In this document: in pieces, positions 29,080 through 37,799 of the stretch | Layout of the letters: each line of letters begins with the position of its first letter | Numbering within the stretch: the stretch's first letter is position 1 | NCBI GenBank assembly: GCA_016719605.1 | Contig: JADJYW010000006.1 | Span: 237,501-301,500 of the forward strand | Reading direction: 5' to 3' | From: Lewinellaceae bacterium | GTDB lineage: Bacteria; Bacteroidota; Bacteroidia; Chitinophagales; Saprospiraceae | Length of the DNA: 64,000 nt | Translations under genes and position numbers: made by a program | The notes under the pieces: generated by a model | What the model was told of the DNA's origin: nothing | What the model saw: only the letters and a program-made list of their open reading frames with translations | The model's database searches: none

Positions 29080-31815
29080 ATGAAAAAAATAATGCTGCTG
29101 GGGCTGCTCCTGTGTGCGGGCAGCCTTGGCTACGCACAGATATTGACCGTCAGAGACCGGGAGTCCGGCCAACCGCTGGAGGTGGCCACCGTGTACAGTG
29201 TTTCCCCCAAGGTCGTGCGCACGACCAATGCCGCCGGCCAGGCCGACCTGTCGGCATTCCGCGGGTCGGAGCGCATCGAAATCAAATTGTTGGGCTACGA
29301 GGCCACGGCATTCCATTTTTCCGAATTGGAGCGCGCCGGTTTTGTGGTTTATTTGATGTCCGTCGGTCTTTCGCTCGGGCAGGAGGTCGTCGTTTCGGCC
29401 ACGCGCTGGAACCAGTCCAAACGCGAGGTGCCTGCCAAAATCAGCCGGATTTCTGCGCGGACGGTAGCGCTGCAAAACCCGCAAACCGCCGCCGACCTAC
29501 TGGGCGGCTCCGGCGAAATTTTTATCCAGAAAAGCCAGCAAGGCGGGGGCAGCCCTATGATTCGGGGTTTTTCCACCAACCGGGTGCTGCTCACCGTGGA
29601 CGGGATTCGGATGAATACCGCCATTTTTCGCAGCGGCAACCTGCAAAATGTCATCGCGCTCGATCCCTTTGCTATCGAAAATACCGAAGTGTTTTTTGGC
29701 CCGGGTTCGGTCATTTACGGCAGCGACGCTATCGGCGGGGCGATGAATTTTCAAACCCTGACGCCGCAATTTGCGCTGGAAGACAAAACCCGCGTCACCG
29801 GAAAAGCAGCGGCGCGAACGGCCTCGGCCAACAACGAGCGCGCCGGGCATTTCGACATCGGTGTCGGCTGGAAGAAATGGGCGCTGGTCACGAGTTTTTC
29901 ACACCAGACATTCGGCGACCTGCGCATGGGCACCCACGGCCCGGAGGAGTACCTGCGCCCGTTTTTTGTGCAACGCCAGGGCGATACCGATGTGGTGGTG
30001 GCCAACGACGACCCACTGGTGCAGCGCCCTACCGGCTATTCGCAGATCAACATGCTGCAAAAACTGCGTTACCAGCCCAATGAAAAATGGGACTTTAACT
30101 ACGGTTTTCATTACTCCACCACCACGGACTATGCGCGTTACGACCGACTTTTGCGGGTTCGAGGAAATGGCCGGCCACGCAGCGCCGAGTGGCTCTACGG
30201 TCCGCAGGTGTGGGCGATGAACAACCTGAACGCGGCGTACTCGGGCAGCAGTAGATTGTTCGACGGGATGACGGTTCGACTGGCGCACCAGTTTTTTGAA
30301 GAAAGCCGTATTGACCGGGATTTCAACGACCCGATCCGGCGCAGCCGGGTGGAAAAGGTGCAGGCATACTCCGCTAACCTCGATTTTTTTAAGGCAGTGG
30401 GTGAAAAGCAAAAGTTTTTCTACGGGCTGGAAGCGATTTACAACGATGTGCAATCGGCGGGTACGGATAAAGACATCGTCTCGGGCGATGTGGCGCCGGG
30501 GCCGGCCCGCTACCCGAAGTCGAATTGGGCATCGTATGCGGCGTTTGCGACCTACCAGCGCCGGCTGTCCGACAAATTTCTGGTGCAAGCAGGCGGACGG
30601 TACAGCCAGTTTGCACTGAATGCCGCGTTCGACACCACGTTTTTTCCGTTTCCATTTACCAGAGCCAACCTCAACAAAGGCGCTTTGACGGGCAGCGTGG
30701 GCTTAGTGTACGATCCCACAGAAACCTGGTCTCTGGCGCTGAATGCTTCCACCGGATTCCGCGCACCCAATGTGGACGACACCGGGAAACTGTTTGATTC
30801 CGAGCCGGGAGCGGTCATGGTGCCCAACCCCAACCTCAACGCCGAGTACGCCTACAACGCCGAGTTTGATATTGCCAAAGTTTTTGGCAAGCGCGTCAAA
30901 GTGGATGTGACGGGCTACTACACTGTGTTGAAAAATGCCCTTGTGCGGCGCACGTTCACCCTGAATGGTCTGGACAGCATCGTGTATGCTGGCGAACTGA
31001 GTCAGGTGCTGGCCATCCAGAACGCGGCCAATGCGAAGGTGTACGGTTTTCAGGCCAATGTGGAAGTGAAAATCCCGGGCGGGTTCGGGGTGTCCACCCG
31101 GTTTAACTACCAGCAGGGCGACGAAGAACTGGACGACGGTACGACCAGTCCGCTGCGTGCCGCTGCACCGTGGTTTGGCGCTACGCACCTGACCTACATG
31201 GCGCCGCGGCTGAATCTCGATTTTTACGCGATGTACAACGGGGAAGTAGCGTATGCTGATCTGCCACAAGAGGAGCGCGGCAAGGACTATATTTACGCCA
31301 TAGATGCCAACGGGAAACCCTATTCGCCGGGCTGGTACACCTTGAATTTCAAGGCGATGTATCTCATCTTGCTGGCAAAAAGCAGGTTGAGTCTGACGGA
31401 AATTGGTATGTACGAAGCGTTGCTGTACCTCGGCAGCGTAGCCGCTTTTTTTTGGGCCAACGGGCTGCTGCAGGGTATTCCGCCGGTATATGCCCGGCTG
31501 AAGGAGTCGGAGCGTCCGGTGTTTTTTTTCAACGCATTCCTCCTTTTTTTCGGCATATCGCTGGCACTTGCCCTGGCTTTGTGGTTGGGACAGGCATGGG
31601 CCGTTCCGGCGTTCACGGGGTTGGAGCAAGCGCCATATTTAGGCTGGTTTTGCCTGTACCTGTTTTTCAATCTGGCGACTTTGCCGGTGGAGTATTTTTA
31701 TTTGCTGCGTGAAAAACCGCTGGCTCTGGCAGGGTGGGGTAGCGTTTCGTTCGGGCTATATATCGCGGCGCTTACGCTGCCGGTGTTTTTTGGATACGGT
31801 TTGGCAGGGGGCTGA
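29080..31815 (+). CDS. TonB-dependent receptor joined in frame to part of a flippase (chimera)
   Basis: Residues 1-~760 are a TonB-dependent outer-membrane receptor. They comprise a signal peptide, a carboxypeptidase-like domain (LTVRDRESGQPLEVATVY), a plug (RVLLTVDGIRMNTAIFRSGNLQNV; FFGPGSVIYGSDAIGGAMNF) and a barrel through GWYTLNFKAMY. At residue ~762 (base ~31363) the sequence changes abruptly to membrane helices of a polysaccharide flippase (LSLTEIGMYEALLYLGSVAAFF and onward), which continue in another frame after 31815. The receptor therefore lacks its last barrel strands and the flippase its first helix. A deletion or an assembly join is likely; a functional fusion is improbable because the two parts belong in different membranes. 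Start at 29080 (signal peptide MKKIMLLGLLLCAG). Confidence 0.85.
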   Translation: MKKIMLLGLLLCAGSLGYAQILTVRDRESGQPLEVATVYSVSPKVVRTTNAAGQADLSAFRGSERIEIKLLGYEATAFHFSELERAGFVVYLMSVGLSLGQEVVVSATRWNQSKREVPAKISRISARTVALQNPQTAADLLGGSGEIFIQKSQQGGGSPMIRGFSTNRVLLTVDGIRMNTAIFRSGNLQNVIALDPFAIENTEVFFGPGSVIYGSDAIGGAMNFQTLTPQFALEDKTRVTGKAAARTASANNERAGHFDIGVGWKKWALVTSFSHQTFGDLRMGTHGPEEYLRPFFVQRQGDTDVVVANDDPLVQRPTGYSQINMLQKLRYQPNEKWDFNYGFHYSTTTDYARYDRLLRVRGNGRPRSAEWLYGPQVWAMNNLNAAYSGSSRLFDGMTVRLAHQFFEESRIDRDFNDPIRRSRVEKVQAYSANLDFFKAVGEKQKFFYGLEAIYNDVQSAGTDKDIVSGDVAPGPARYPKSNWASYAAFATYQRRLSDKFLVQAGGRYSQFALNAAFDTTFFPFPFTRANLNKGALTGSVGLVYDPTETWSLALNASTGFRAPNVDDTGKLFDSEPGAVMVPNPNLNAEYAYNAEFDIAKVFGKRVKVDVTGYYTVLKNALVRRTFTLNGLDSIVYAGELSQVLAIQNAANAKVYGFQANVEVKIPGGFGVSTRFNYQQGDEELDDGTTSPLRAAAPWFGATHLTYMAPRLNLDFYAMYNGEVAYADLPQEERGKDYIYAIDANGKPYSPGWYTLNFKAMYLILLAKSRLSLTEIGMYEALLYLGSVAAFFWANGLLQGIPPVYARLKESERPVFFFNAFLLFFGISLALALALWLGQAWAVPAFTGLEQAPYLGWFCLYLFFNLATLPVEYFYLLREKPLALAGWGSVSFGLYIAALTLPVFFGYGLAGG

Positions 31816-31826
31816 TCGGGCTGGCG

Positions 31827-32585
31827 GTGTTGGGAGCGCTGCGTTTTTTGTGGGCGGCCGGTCTGGTGGCCCGGCATTGCGTTTGGCAGTGGCGCTCCGA
31901 TTTGCTTCGGCAGTACCTGGTATTTTCCATGCCGCTGGTGCTCAATATGCTGGTGGGCAGTTTGGTGCTCTTGTTCGACGGCTGGCTGGTGGGCTGGTAT
32001 TTTCGGGACGAAACAGTTTTTGCTGTTTTCAGGTACGGGTCGCGGGAATTTCCGATTGCTACGGCATTGGCGACGGCGCTTGGTACCGCCATGGTAGCGC
32101 GTATTGCCATGCAGGAAAATGCGGAATTGGCCGAGTTGAAAACGAAGACAAAACGGTTGTTTCATCTGGTGTTCCCGATGACCATCGTGCTGCTTTTTTT
32201 GTCGGAGCGCCTGTTCCCGGTGGTGTTCAATCCGGCTTTTGCTTCGGCGGCGCCGCTGTTCAATATCTACCTGCTGCTCACCGCGAGCCGGGTACTTTTG
32301 CCCAACACGATTGTGCTGGCCCGGGGGCGCTCCGGGGCTATACTGGCTGTCGGTTTGTTGGAACTGGCACTGAAAATAGTACTGGGTTTTGTGTTTGTCC
32401 GCGAATGGGGCCTGGCCGGAGTAGCCTGGTCGGCAGTGCTGGTATTTTGGGTAGAAAAAATCGGGCTGATCTGGTATTTGGAAAAACGCCTGGATGTGCG
32501 AACGGGCGACTGGTTAGACTGGCGCTGGTACACGGGTTATGTGGGGCTGTTGTTTTTGGCGTGGGCCATAGCGGCAGGGTGGTAG
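31827..32585 (+). CDS. Polysaccharide flippase (Wzx-like), C-terminal part after a frameshift
   Basis: A membrane protein fragment of ~250 residues with about eight helices, for example YLVFSMPLVLNMLVGSLVLLF, LVFPMTIVLLFLSERLFP and ILAVGLLELALKIVLGFVF. It matches the C-terminal half of MATE-like lipid-linked oligosaccharide flippases. It continues the helices encoded at 31363-31812; one extra G in the G5 run at 31807-31811 would restore one frame (GLAGGLIGLAVLGALRF). The apparent GTG start is therefore not a real start. The reconstructed flippase would be ~405 residues and still lack its N-terminal ~25-30. Confidence 0.75.
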   Translation: MLGALRFLWAAGLVARHCVWQWRSDLLRQYLVFSMPLVLNMLVGSLVLLFDGWLVGWYFRDETVFAVFRYGSREFPIATALATALGTAMVARIAMQENAELAELKTKTKRLFHLVFPMTIVLLFLSERLFPVVFNPAFASAAPLFNIYLLLTASRVLLPNTIVLARGRSGAILAVGLLELALKIVLGFVFVREWGLAGVAWSAVLVFWVEKIGLIWYLEKRLDVRTGDWLDWRWYTGYVGLLFLAWAIAAGW

Positions 32586-32586
32586 T

Positions 32587-32640
32587 TCAAACGAGGCTGT
32601 TTCACAAAATCAGACAAATGAGACAACCTCGTTTGATTTC
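32587..32640. terminator. Convergent hairpin between flippase and ABC genes
   Basis: Perfect 10-bp arms tcaaacgagg / cctcgtttga are separated by 30 nt and followed by tttct on the plus strand. It lies exactly between two converging genes, consistent with a weak terminator. Confidence 0.45.
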
Positions 32641-32642
32641 TG

Positions 32643-33353
32643 CTAAGCCGTTCCGTTGGCTACGCTCACCACATTATTATTTTTTTCATCCGACTCCACC
32701 AGTCCGTCGCGCAGGCGCACGATCCGGTGGGCGTGTTGGGCGATATCCGCTTCGTGGGTGACGATGATAACCGTATTGCCGGCTTTGTGAATTTGCTCGA
32801 ACAGGGACATGATCTCATAGGACGTTTTGGTGTCGAGGTTGCCGGTAGGCTCGTCGGCGAGGATAATGGCCGGGTCGTTGACGAGGGCGCGGGCCACGGC
32901 GACACGTTGGCGCTGGCCGCCGGAGAGTTCATTGGGTTTGTGCAGGATGCGGTCGCCGAGGCCTACGGATTCGAGGGTAATGCGGGCTTTCTCCAGACGA
33001 TCCTCTTTGGAGTAGCCGGCATAAACTAAGGGCAAGGCTACATTTTCCAGCGCGGAGAGTCGGGGCAGGAGGTTGAAGGTTTGGAAAACAAACCCGATTT
33101 GTTTGTTCCGCACTTCGGCCAGTTCGCCGTCGTCCATGGTACTGACCTCAATGCCGTTGAGCCAGTATTTTCCGTTGGAAGGCGAATCGAGACAACCCAG
33201 CAGGTTCATCAGGGTGGATTTTCCGCTGCCGGACGGGCCCATGAGCGCCACATATTCGTTTTTGGCAATTTCGATACTGACATCTTTCAGGGCCTCCACG
33301 ATTTCGGCGCCCATGATGTAGGTTTTGTTGAGATTTTGAATGGAGATCAGCAT
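32643..33353 (-). CDS. ABC transporter ATP-binding protein (MacB/LolD type)
   Basis: A 236-residue ATPase with Walker A GPSGSGKST (~residues 39-47), Q-loop FVFQTFNLLP, signature LSGGQRQRVAVARAL, Walker B IILADEPTGNLD and H-loop VTHE. The spacing and the LSALENVALPL block place it in the MacB/LolD/FtsE group, which powers lipoprotein release or mechanotransmission exporters. No permease gene is adjacent; upstream on the same strand is only a 58-residue membrane protein. The partner must be encoded elsewhere. Confidence 0.93.
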   Translation of the reverse strand: MLISIQNLNKTYIMGAEIVEALKDVSIEIAKNEYVALMGPSGSGKSTLMNLLGCLDSPSNGKYWLNGIEVSTMDDGELAEVRNKQIGFVFQTFNLLPRLSALENVALPLVYAGYSKEDRLEKARITLESVGLGDRILHKPNELSGGQRQRVAVARALVNDPAIILADEPTGNLDTKTSYEIMSLFEQIHKAGNTVIIVTHEADIAQHAHRIVRLRDGLVESDEKNNNVVSVANGTA

Positions 33354-33414
33354 GGTTAGCGATGAGTTAGGAGCGATGGTGCTGCTTTTTTTCGCAACAC
33401 CCGGCGCAGTCAGA

Positions 33415-33591
33415 TTATTTTTTTCTTTTGAAAATCAGGCCGGTAACTACGAGGAGCAGGCCGACGACCCATTGGGTTACCTGTTTGACGGCTTGCGGAA
33501 AAAGGAAATATCCAACCAGAATTACCCCTGCTGCAAAAGCAGCAGCGATGAGCAACCAAAACCAGAAATTTGATGCGTTACGGTTTGCCAT
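33415..33591 (-). CDS. Small two-helix membrane protein (58 aa)
   Basis: A short open frame starts MANRNASNFWFWLLIAAA. Two membrane helices (~residues 9-30 and ~39-53) flank a short loop, and it ends in the basic tail FKRKK. Length, hydrophobic pattern and charged ends look like a real small membrane protein. Together with its position 61 nt upstream of the ABC ATPase on the same strand, this supports expression. I do not recognise the family. Confidence 0.5.
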   Translation of the reverse strand: MANRNASNFWFWLLIAAAFAAGVILVGYFLFPQAVKQVTQWVVGLLLVVTGLIFKRKK

Positions 33592-33776
33592 GAAGACAGG
33601 TTTGGATGGTGGTTTGGAGCAGTACCCGGCTTGTTTTTCGGGGCGTGAAATACGCGCTTTGGGCAGGCGCTACGGGAAAGGATAGATGATCGGCAACATT
33701 ACCTCGGCAAACACCCCGCTATGTACGAACAACGTTTGCCGATTTACATACCTTCGCCCCGCACAAATGTAACAGA

Positions 33777-34427
33777 ATGAACGGAACCTTGCCCTCAGAC
33801 AAGACACTTATCAAACACGTTGCGATTGCCGGCAACATCGGCGCCGGGAAAACCACCCTCAGCGAAATGCTCGCCCGCCACTTCGGGTGGGACGTACACT
33901 ACGAAGACACCGAAAACAACCCCTATCTGGCCGATTTTTATCTGGACATGAAACGCTGGTCGTTCAACCTGCAGGTGTTCTTCCTGTCCAGCCGCTACCA
34001 GCAAATGCTGCGCATCCAGCAGGGCAACCGCACGGTGATTCAGGATCGCACCATTTACGAGGATGCCTACATTTTCGCGCCAAACCTGGCCGACATGGGC
34101 CTCATGGAACGCCGGGATTTTGAAAATTACACCCACCTGTTCCAGTCTATCATTTCCCAGATCAAACCGCCGGACCTGATGATCTACCTCCGGGCCAGCA
34201 TCCCCACCCTGGTCGAGCATATTCAGATGCGTGGGCGCGACTACGAGGGCAGCATCAGCATCGAGTACCTCAAAAGGCTCAACGAACGCTACGAAAACTG
34301 GATTTCCAACTATGGCGAGGGCCGATTGCTCATCATCAATGTGGACAATCTGGATTTCCAGAGCAACAAGGGCGACTCCGGCAAGGTGCTGGAAATGGTA
34401 CAGGGCGAGCTGCACGGGCTTTTTTGA
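33777..34427 (+). CDS. Deoxynucleoside kinase
   Basis: A 216-residue dNK-family enzyme that phosphorylates deoxynucleosides in the salvage pathway. The P-loop is GNIGAGKTT (~residues 19-27). The substrate region contains NPYLADFYLDMKRWSFNLQVFFLSSRY (~48-74), and the DR(S/T) motif is DRTIYEDAYIF (~91). The lid is probably the RGRDYEGSISIEYL segment. Specificity (dA, dG or dC) cannot be read off by eye. A near-consensus -7 box (TACCTTCG, 33749-33756) lies upstream. An inverted-repeat cluster follows directly. Confidence 0.93.
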   Translation: MNGTLPSDKTLIKHVAIAGNIGAGKTTLSEMLARHFGWDVHYEDTENNPYLADFYLDMKRWSFNLQVFFLSSRYQQMLRIQQGNRTVIQDRTIYEDAYIFAPNLADMGLMERRDFENYTHLFQSIISQIKPPDLMIYLRASIPTLVEHIQMRGRDYEGSISIEYLKRLNERYENWISNYGEGRLLIINVDNLDFQSNKGDSGKVLEMVQGELHGLF

Positions 34428-34430
34428 AAA

Positions 34431-34560
34431 AGGTTAGAAGGTTGGAAGGTTAGAAGGTTTCTGGTTAGAAGGTTTCTGGTTGTGATTACCTTCCAACCTT
34501 CTAACCAGAAACCTTCCAACCTTCCAACCAGAAACCTTCTAACCTTCCAACCAGAAACCT
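34431..34560. repeat. Inverted cluster of AGGTTGGAAGGTT / GGTTTCTGGTT units
   Basis: About 130 nt made almost entirely of variants of aggttagaaggttgg and ggtttctggtt. The left arm (to ~34481) and right arm (from ~34488) are reverse-complementary, so the transcript could fold into a long hairpin. The aaccttccaacc core is the same as the octamer array at 45464-45551. It separates the kinase gene from the YjbR-family gene. Confidence 0.85.
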
Positions 34561-34564
34561 TTTC

Positions 34565-34924
34565 ATGGACATCGAACAATTCCGCGAATACTGTTTCTCC
34601 AAAAAAGGCGTCACGGAGGATTTTCCGTTTGACGAAGTGACGTTGTGCGTGCGGGTCATGGGAAAAATTTTTGCCATAACCGGCCTCGACAGGGAGCGCT
34701 TTTCGGTGAACCTCAAATGCGACCCCGACTACGCGCTCGAACTGCGGGAACAATACCCGGAGGTACAGCCCGGCTGGCACATGAGTAAAAAACACTGGAA
34801 CACCGTAAATTTTGAGGGTTCCATGGACGAGCGCACCCTCCGGCATCTGCTCGATCACTCGTACGACCAGGTGGTCAAAACCCTGAAGAAGGCACAGCGG
34901 GAGGAATTGAGCAAAATCGCCTGA
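34565..34924 (+). CDS. MmcQ/YjbR-family protein
   Basis: A 119-residue protein with the family layout: MDIEQFREYCFSKKGVTEDFPFDE, then VMGKIFAITGLD, NLKCDPDYALELREQYPEVQPGWHMSKKHWNTV, and a C-terminal DHSYDQVVKTL. The fold is a CyaY-like double wing suggested to bind DNA, but no cellular role is established. The ATG at 34565 begins just after the inverted repeat cluster. Confidence 0.93.
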   Translation: MDIEQFREYCFSKKGVTEDFPFDEVTLCVRVMGKIFAITGLDRERFSVNLKCDPDYALELREQYPEVQPGWHMSKKHWNTVNFEGSMDERTLRHLLDHSYDQVVKTLKKAQREELSKIA

Positions 34925-34925
34925 C

Positions 34926-35528
34926 CTATTCGAATACCAGCAGCGCCAGTCCCGACAGGATGAGCGTGATGCCCGTGATGAGTCCGGCGTTGTGTTCCCA
35001 GGCGTGCCAGTCGAGTCGTTTCAGCCCGTGCAAGGCCAGATATACCCAAATCAGCATGCCGCTGATGGTCACCAACCCGTAGAGTACGGCCATCAGGGCC
35101 ACAAAACCCCAACCATACTGGCCGGCAGCCAGAAAATACCCTTCGATTTCGAGGCAGGGCGACAGGAACATGGCGGCCGCCAGGGTGCCGATCACCCCCC
35201 AGCGCGTACTTTGCCGGTGCAGGTGAAAGTGGTGGTGCCGGTAGTGCTGGTACAAGTAAAAAACACCAAGGGTCGAGAGCAGAACCGGCGCTACCCAGTG
35301 GGTAAATGCATCCATCCCGTGCGCCAGTACGCCGCCGAGCAGGGCCAGAAGCAGCCCCACCAGCACGGTACTCAGTACATGCGCCAGCCCGGTCAAAAAC
35401 GTGATTCCCAGGGTTTGCCGAGCCGACCAGCCTTCTTGCCGGGCAATAGCCAGTACCGGTAGCCAGTGACTTGGTATCAGGGCATGAAAAATACTGAGAA
35501 GCAAACTCCCGATTAAAAGGGCGCTCAT
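34926..35528 (-). CDS. NicO/HoxN-like membrane transporter-type protein
   Basis: A 200-residue, six-helix membrane protein. The first helix carries HALIPSHWLPVLAIAR and the third region GLAHVLSTVLVGLLLALLGG, paired histidine motifs typical of nickel/cobalt-type (NicO) permeases. A His-rich loop (YRHHHFHLHRQ, ~105-115) could collect metal ions. The reduced length and lack of the HX4DH motif make substrate assignment unsafe. The start at 35528 (MSALLIGSLLLSIFHAL) is chosen because upstream residues are basic and non-conserved. Confidence 0.65.
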   Translation of the reverse strand: MSALLIGSLLLSIFHALIPSHWLPVLAIARQEGWSARQTLGITFLTGLAHVLSTVLVGLLLALLGGVLAHGMDAFTHWVAPVLLSTLGVFYLYQHYRHHHFHLHRQSTRWGVIGTLAAAMFLSPCLEIEGYFLAAGQYGWGFVALMAVLYGLVTISGMLIWVYLALHGLKRLDWHAWEHNAGLITGITLILSGLALLVFE

Positions 35529-35654
35529 GCGGTAGGATGTTGGTAAAGCAGATAAAGTTCGCAAAGGTCGGGGTTCAATCTTGGAAACCTTGCCAAAGCG
35601 CCGGATTTTCGGCCTTTCAAATTTTACAAAGCATATTTCACTCAAGACTACGGC

Positions 35655-36623
35655 ATGCTTTTTCATTTTCTCTTCATAGTACTCGGCGTTGTGCTGGTCA
35701 CCTTTGGCGCCCGTTTTTTGGTGGAAGGCGCCTCATCTCTGGCAAAACGTTTAGGAATATCAGACATGGTAGTGGGCCTGACGGTCGTTGCGTTTGGAAC
35801 GTCGATGCCCGAGTTGGTCGTGTCGGTTCTGGCTGCAACCAACGGCACGCCCGAAGTCGCGATCGGCAATGTGGTGGGTAGTAACATAGCCAATATCTGC
35901 CTGATACTTGGCTTGACGGCAGTACTCCAGCCCTTGCGTATTCGGTACAACATCATCTGGAAAGACATTCCTTTTAGTTTTGTGGGCATCATCGCTGCTA
36001 TGATTATGGCCGGCGACATTTGGTTGGATCAATCGCAGTCGGCAGTGATATCGCGCTCGGAAGGCCTCATCCTGCTTTGTTTTTTTGCCATATACATGTA
36101 CTATGTGATCAACCTTGCGCGAAAGGGTACCGGGGCGAACGTGGTAACGGAAGTAGTCAAACACAAACCGCTGTGGATGGCCCTGGGTATGGTTGCGGCC
36201 GGGCTTGCAGGTTTGGTGTACGGCGGCAAGTTGATGGTGGATGCGGCCATAGCGGTGGCCCGCGGCTTTGGCGTCAGCGAAGCAATCATCGGACTTACAC
36301 TGGTGGCGGTAGGTACCTCTGTGCCGGAATTGGCCACTTCGATTGTTGCAGCGCTAAAAGGCAGGGGCGACATGGCCATGGGCAACGTGGTTGGCTCCAA
36401 TATTTTCAATGTCTTTTTCATCCTGGGCACCAGTGCCACGGTAGCGCCTCTGCCGGTAGGAAACATCACGATGGTTGACTTCGGCGTGTGCATACTGGCC
36501 ACGGTGCTCATGTTTGTCGCCGGGTTGGTGTTCAAACCCAACATCATGTACCGCCCGAAAGGATGGGTGCTGCTGGGCGTGTACGTCGCTTACTTAGGCT
36601 GGCTGATTTCGCAGGCGATGTAA
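35655..36623 (+). CDS. Calcium/sodium antiporter (YrbG-like, CaCA family)
   Basis: A 322-residue inner-membrane exchanger with ten predicted helices in two inverted halves. The alpha-1 repeat is GLTVVAFGTSMPELVVSV ... GNVVGSNIANICLILG and the alpha-2 repeat is GLTLVAVGTSVPELATSI ... GNVVGSNIFNVFFILG. Both contain the conserved Glu and Asn/Ser residues of the ion site. It is expected to exchange Ca2+ against Na+ or H+. It is monocistronic and starts at the ATG before LFHFLFIVLGVVL. Confidence 0.95.
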   Translation: MLFHFLFIVLGVVLVTFGARFLVEGASSLAKRLGISDMVVGLTVVAFGTSMPELVVSVLAATNGTPEVAIGNVVGSNIANICLILGLTAVLQPLRIRYNIIWKDIPFSFVGIIAAMIMAGDIWLDQSQSAVISRSEGLILLCFFAIYMYYVINLARKGTGANVVTEVVKHKPLWMALGMVAAGLAGLVYGGKLMVDAAIAVARGFGVSEAIIGLTLVAVGTSVPELATSIVAALKGRGDMAMGNVVGSNIFNVFFILGTSATVAPLPVGNITMVDFGVCILATVLMFVAGLVFKPNIMYRPKGWVLLGVYVAYLGWLISQAM

Positions 36624-36633
36624 TAGCACCCAT

Positions 36634-37776
36634 TCAGACGATTTTTTCGATCTCGTAAATCGAATTCACCTTGCCGGCAAATAAACAGTACAACTTCGGT
36701 CGCTCGCTCAGCAGCGCGATTTCCGTGGGGCGACCGTCGTCAATGTAACTGGTTTTCAGTTTTGACTTGATGGTGAAGTACGAAAACAGGTGTTCGAAAC
36801 GCACGGAATCCGCAAAATACTGCCGCATTTGTTGCAGCATTTTGTACGCATTGCTGTCCGGCCGGCGCGGACATTCCGTGCAAATACCCGGGGCTTCGGG
36901 GCGGCAGCGCGGATCGTTCTCAGGTTCCTGACAATCGAAGCGCGGTAGGTTGTCGTACGAAATCTTGTGATGCGTGTACGCCACCGACGACAGCGACAGC
37001 AACCCGCTCAGGCCGTAGGGCATGATGGAACCGAAAGGCCCGTCCATGACCGTGAGACCTTTGTCCTGAAACTGTGCCGAGGTGATAAAAGCAATTTCCG
37101 AAATTTCGTGGGTCAGGTCAATGTCGCGTAAGCCAAAAAGCCGGTTGACGGCATTGGTAGCGGCATAAGTGGCATTGATGACTATTGGAGTTTTGAGTTT
37201 TGAGTTTTGAGTTTTGAGTTGGGTGTGCTGGGTTTCGAGCAGCCAGTTGGCGCCGTCGGGCGTGGCGCGTTGGATTTGAGTGTTTTTCAGAATGGCAATA
37301 TGGGGGTTTTGCTCCACGCGGGTTCGGTAGTGTTCGCGCAGCAGAACGGGGTCGAAGGAGTATTCTGTGGTTTTGTACAGCGCCTCCATGCGGTGAAAAT
37401 TGAACAATGGGTGCTCCCGTATGCGCTCGCAGGGGATGTTCAGGTGCTGGCAAAAACGCTCGAATTGCTGCGGGTCGGTAAACGATCCGAACCGGTCAAT
37501 GGCGTAGTATTTTTCAAAGGAAAAATTGACAAACTGTTTGTGCTCGGCCGTGAAGCGCTCCTTGTGTTCGTCGCTCAACGCGGCCGTAGCCACCGAGCGC
37601 GGATAGTGATAACCACCGTGCAAACGCGCCTGGTTGACCAGCGATGCCTTCTGGAACAATTGCGCTTCCTTCTCCACAAGGGCCACCCGGGCGCCTTTGC
37701 CCGCCAGGTACAGGGCGGCATAACAACCGAAAATACCGCCCCCAATCACTACAGCATCAACATGTTCTGTTTGCAT
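36634..37776 (-). CDS. FAD-dependent oxidoreductase with a coding heptamer repeat
   Basis: A 380-residue DAO-type flavoprotein. The dinucleotide-binding motif is VVIGGGIFGCYAALYLAGKGARVALVEKE (~residues 8-36), followed by NQARLHGGYHYPRS, and the C-terminal part contains SYIDDGRPTEIALL. The family is often seen in surface-glycan gene clusters and its substrate is unknown. Residues ~187-197 (QLKTQNSKLKT) are encoded by a pure GAGTTTT tandem repeat, and look like an insertion between LLET and PIVINATYAATN. It is the third gene of an operon with the aldo-keto reductase (23-nt gap) and glycosyltransferase. Confidence 0.85.
   Translation of the reverse strand: MQTEHVDAVVIGGGIFGCYAALYLAGKGARVALVEKEAQLFQKASLVNQARLHGGYHYPRSVATAALSDEHKERFTAEHKQFVNFSFEKYYAIDRFGSFTDPQQFERFCQHLNIPCERIREHPLFNFHRMEALYKTTEYSFDPVLLREHYRTRVEQNPHIAILKNTQIQRATPDGANWLLETQHTQLKTQNSKLKTPIVINATYAATNAVNRLFGLRDIDLTHEISEIAFITSAQFQDKGLTVMDGPFGSIMPYGLSGLLSLSSVAYTHHKISYDNLPRFDCQEPENDPRCRPEAPGICTECPRRPDSNAYKMLQQMRQYFADSVRFEHLFSYFTIKSKLKTSYIDDGRPTEIALLSERPKLYCLFAGKVNSIYEIEKIV
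37188..37220. repeat. Coding (GAGTTTT) heptamer tandem repeat
   Basis: Four full copies of gagtttt plus gagtt lie inside the FAD-oxidoreductase gene. Seven is not a multiple of three, so gain or loss of one copy would shift the frame. Confidence 0.95.
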
Positions 37777-37799
37777 TTTGTATCGGCAGACGGTGCGGG

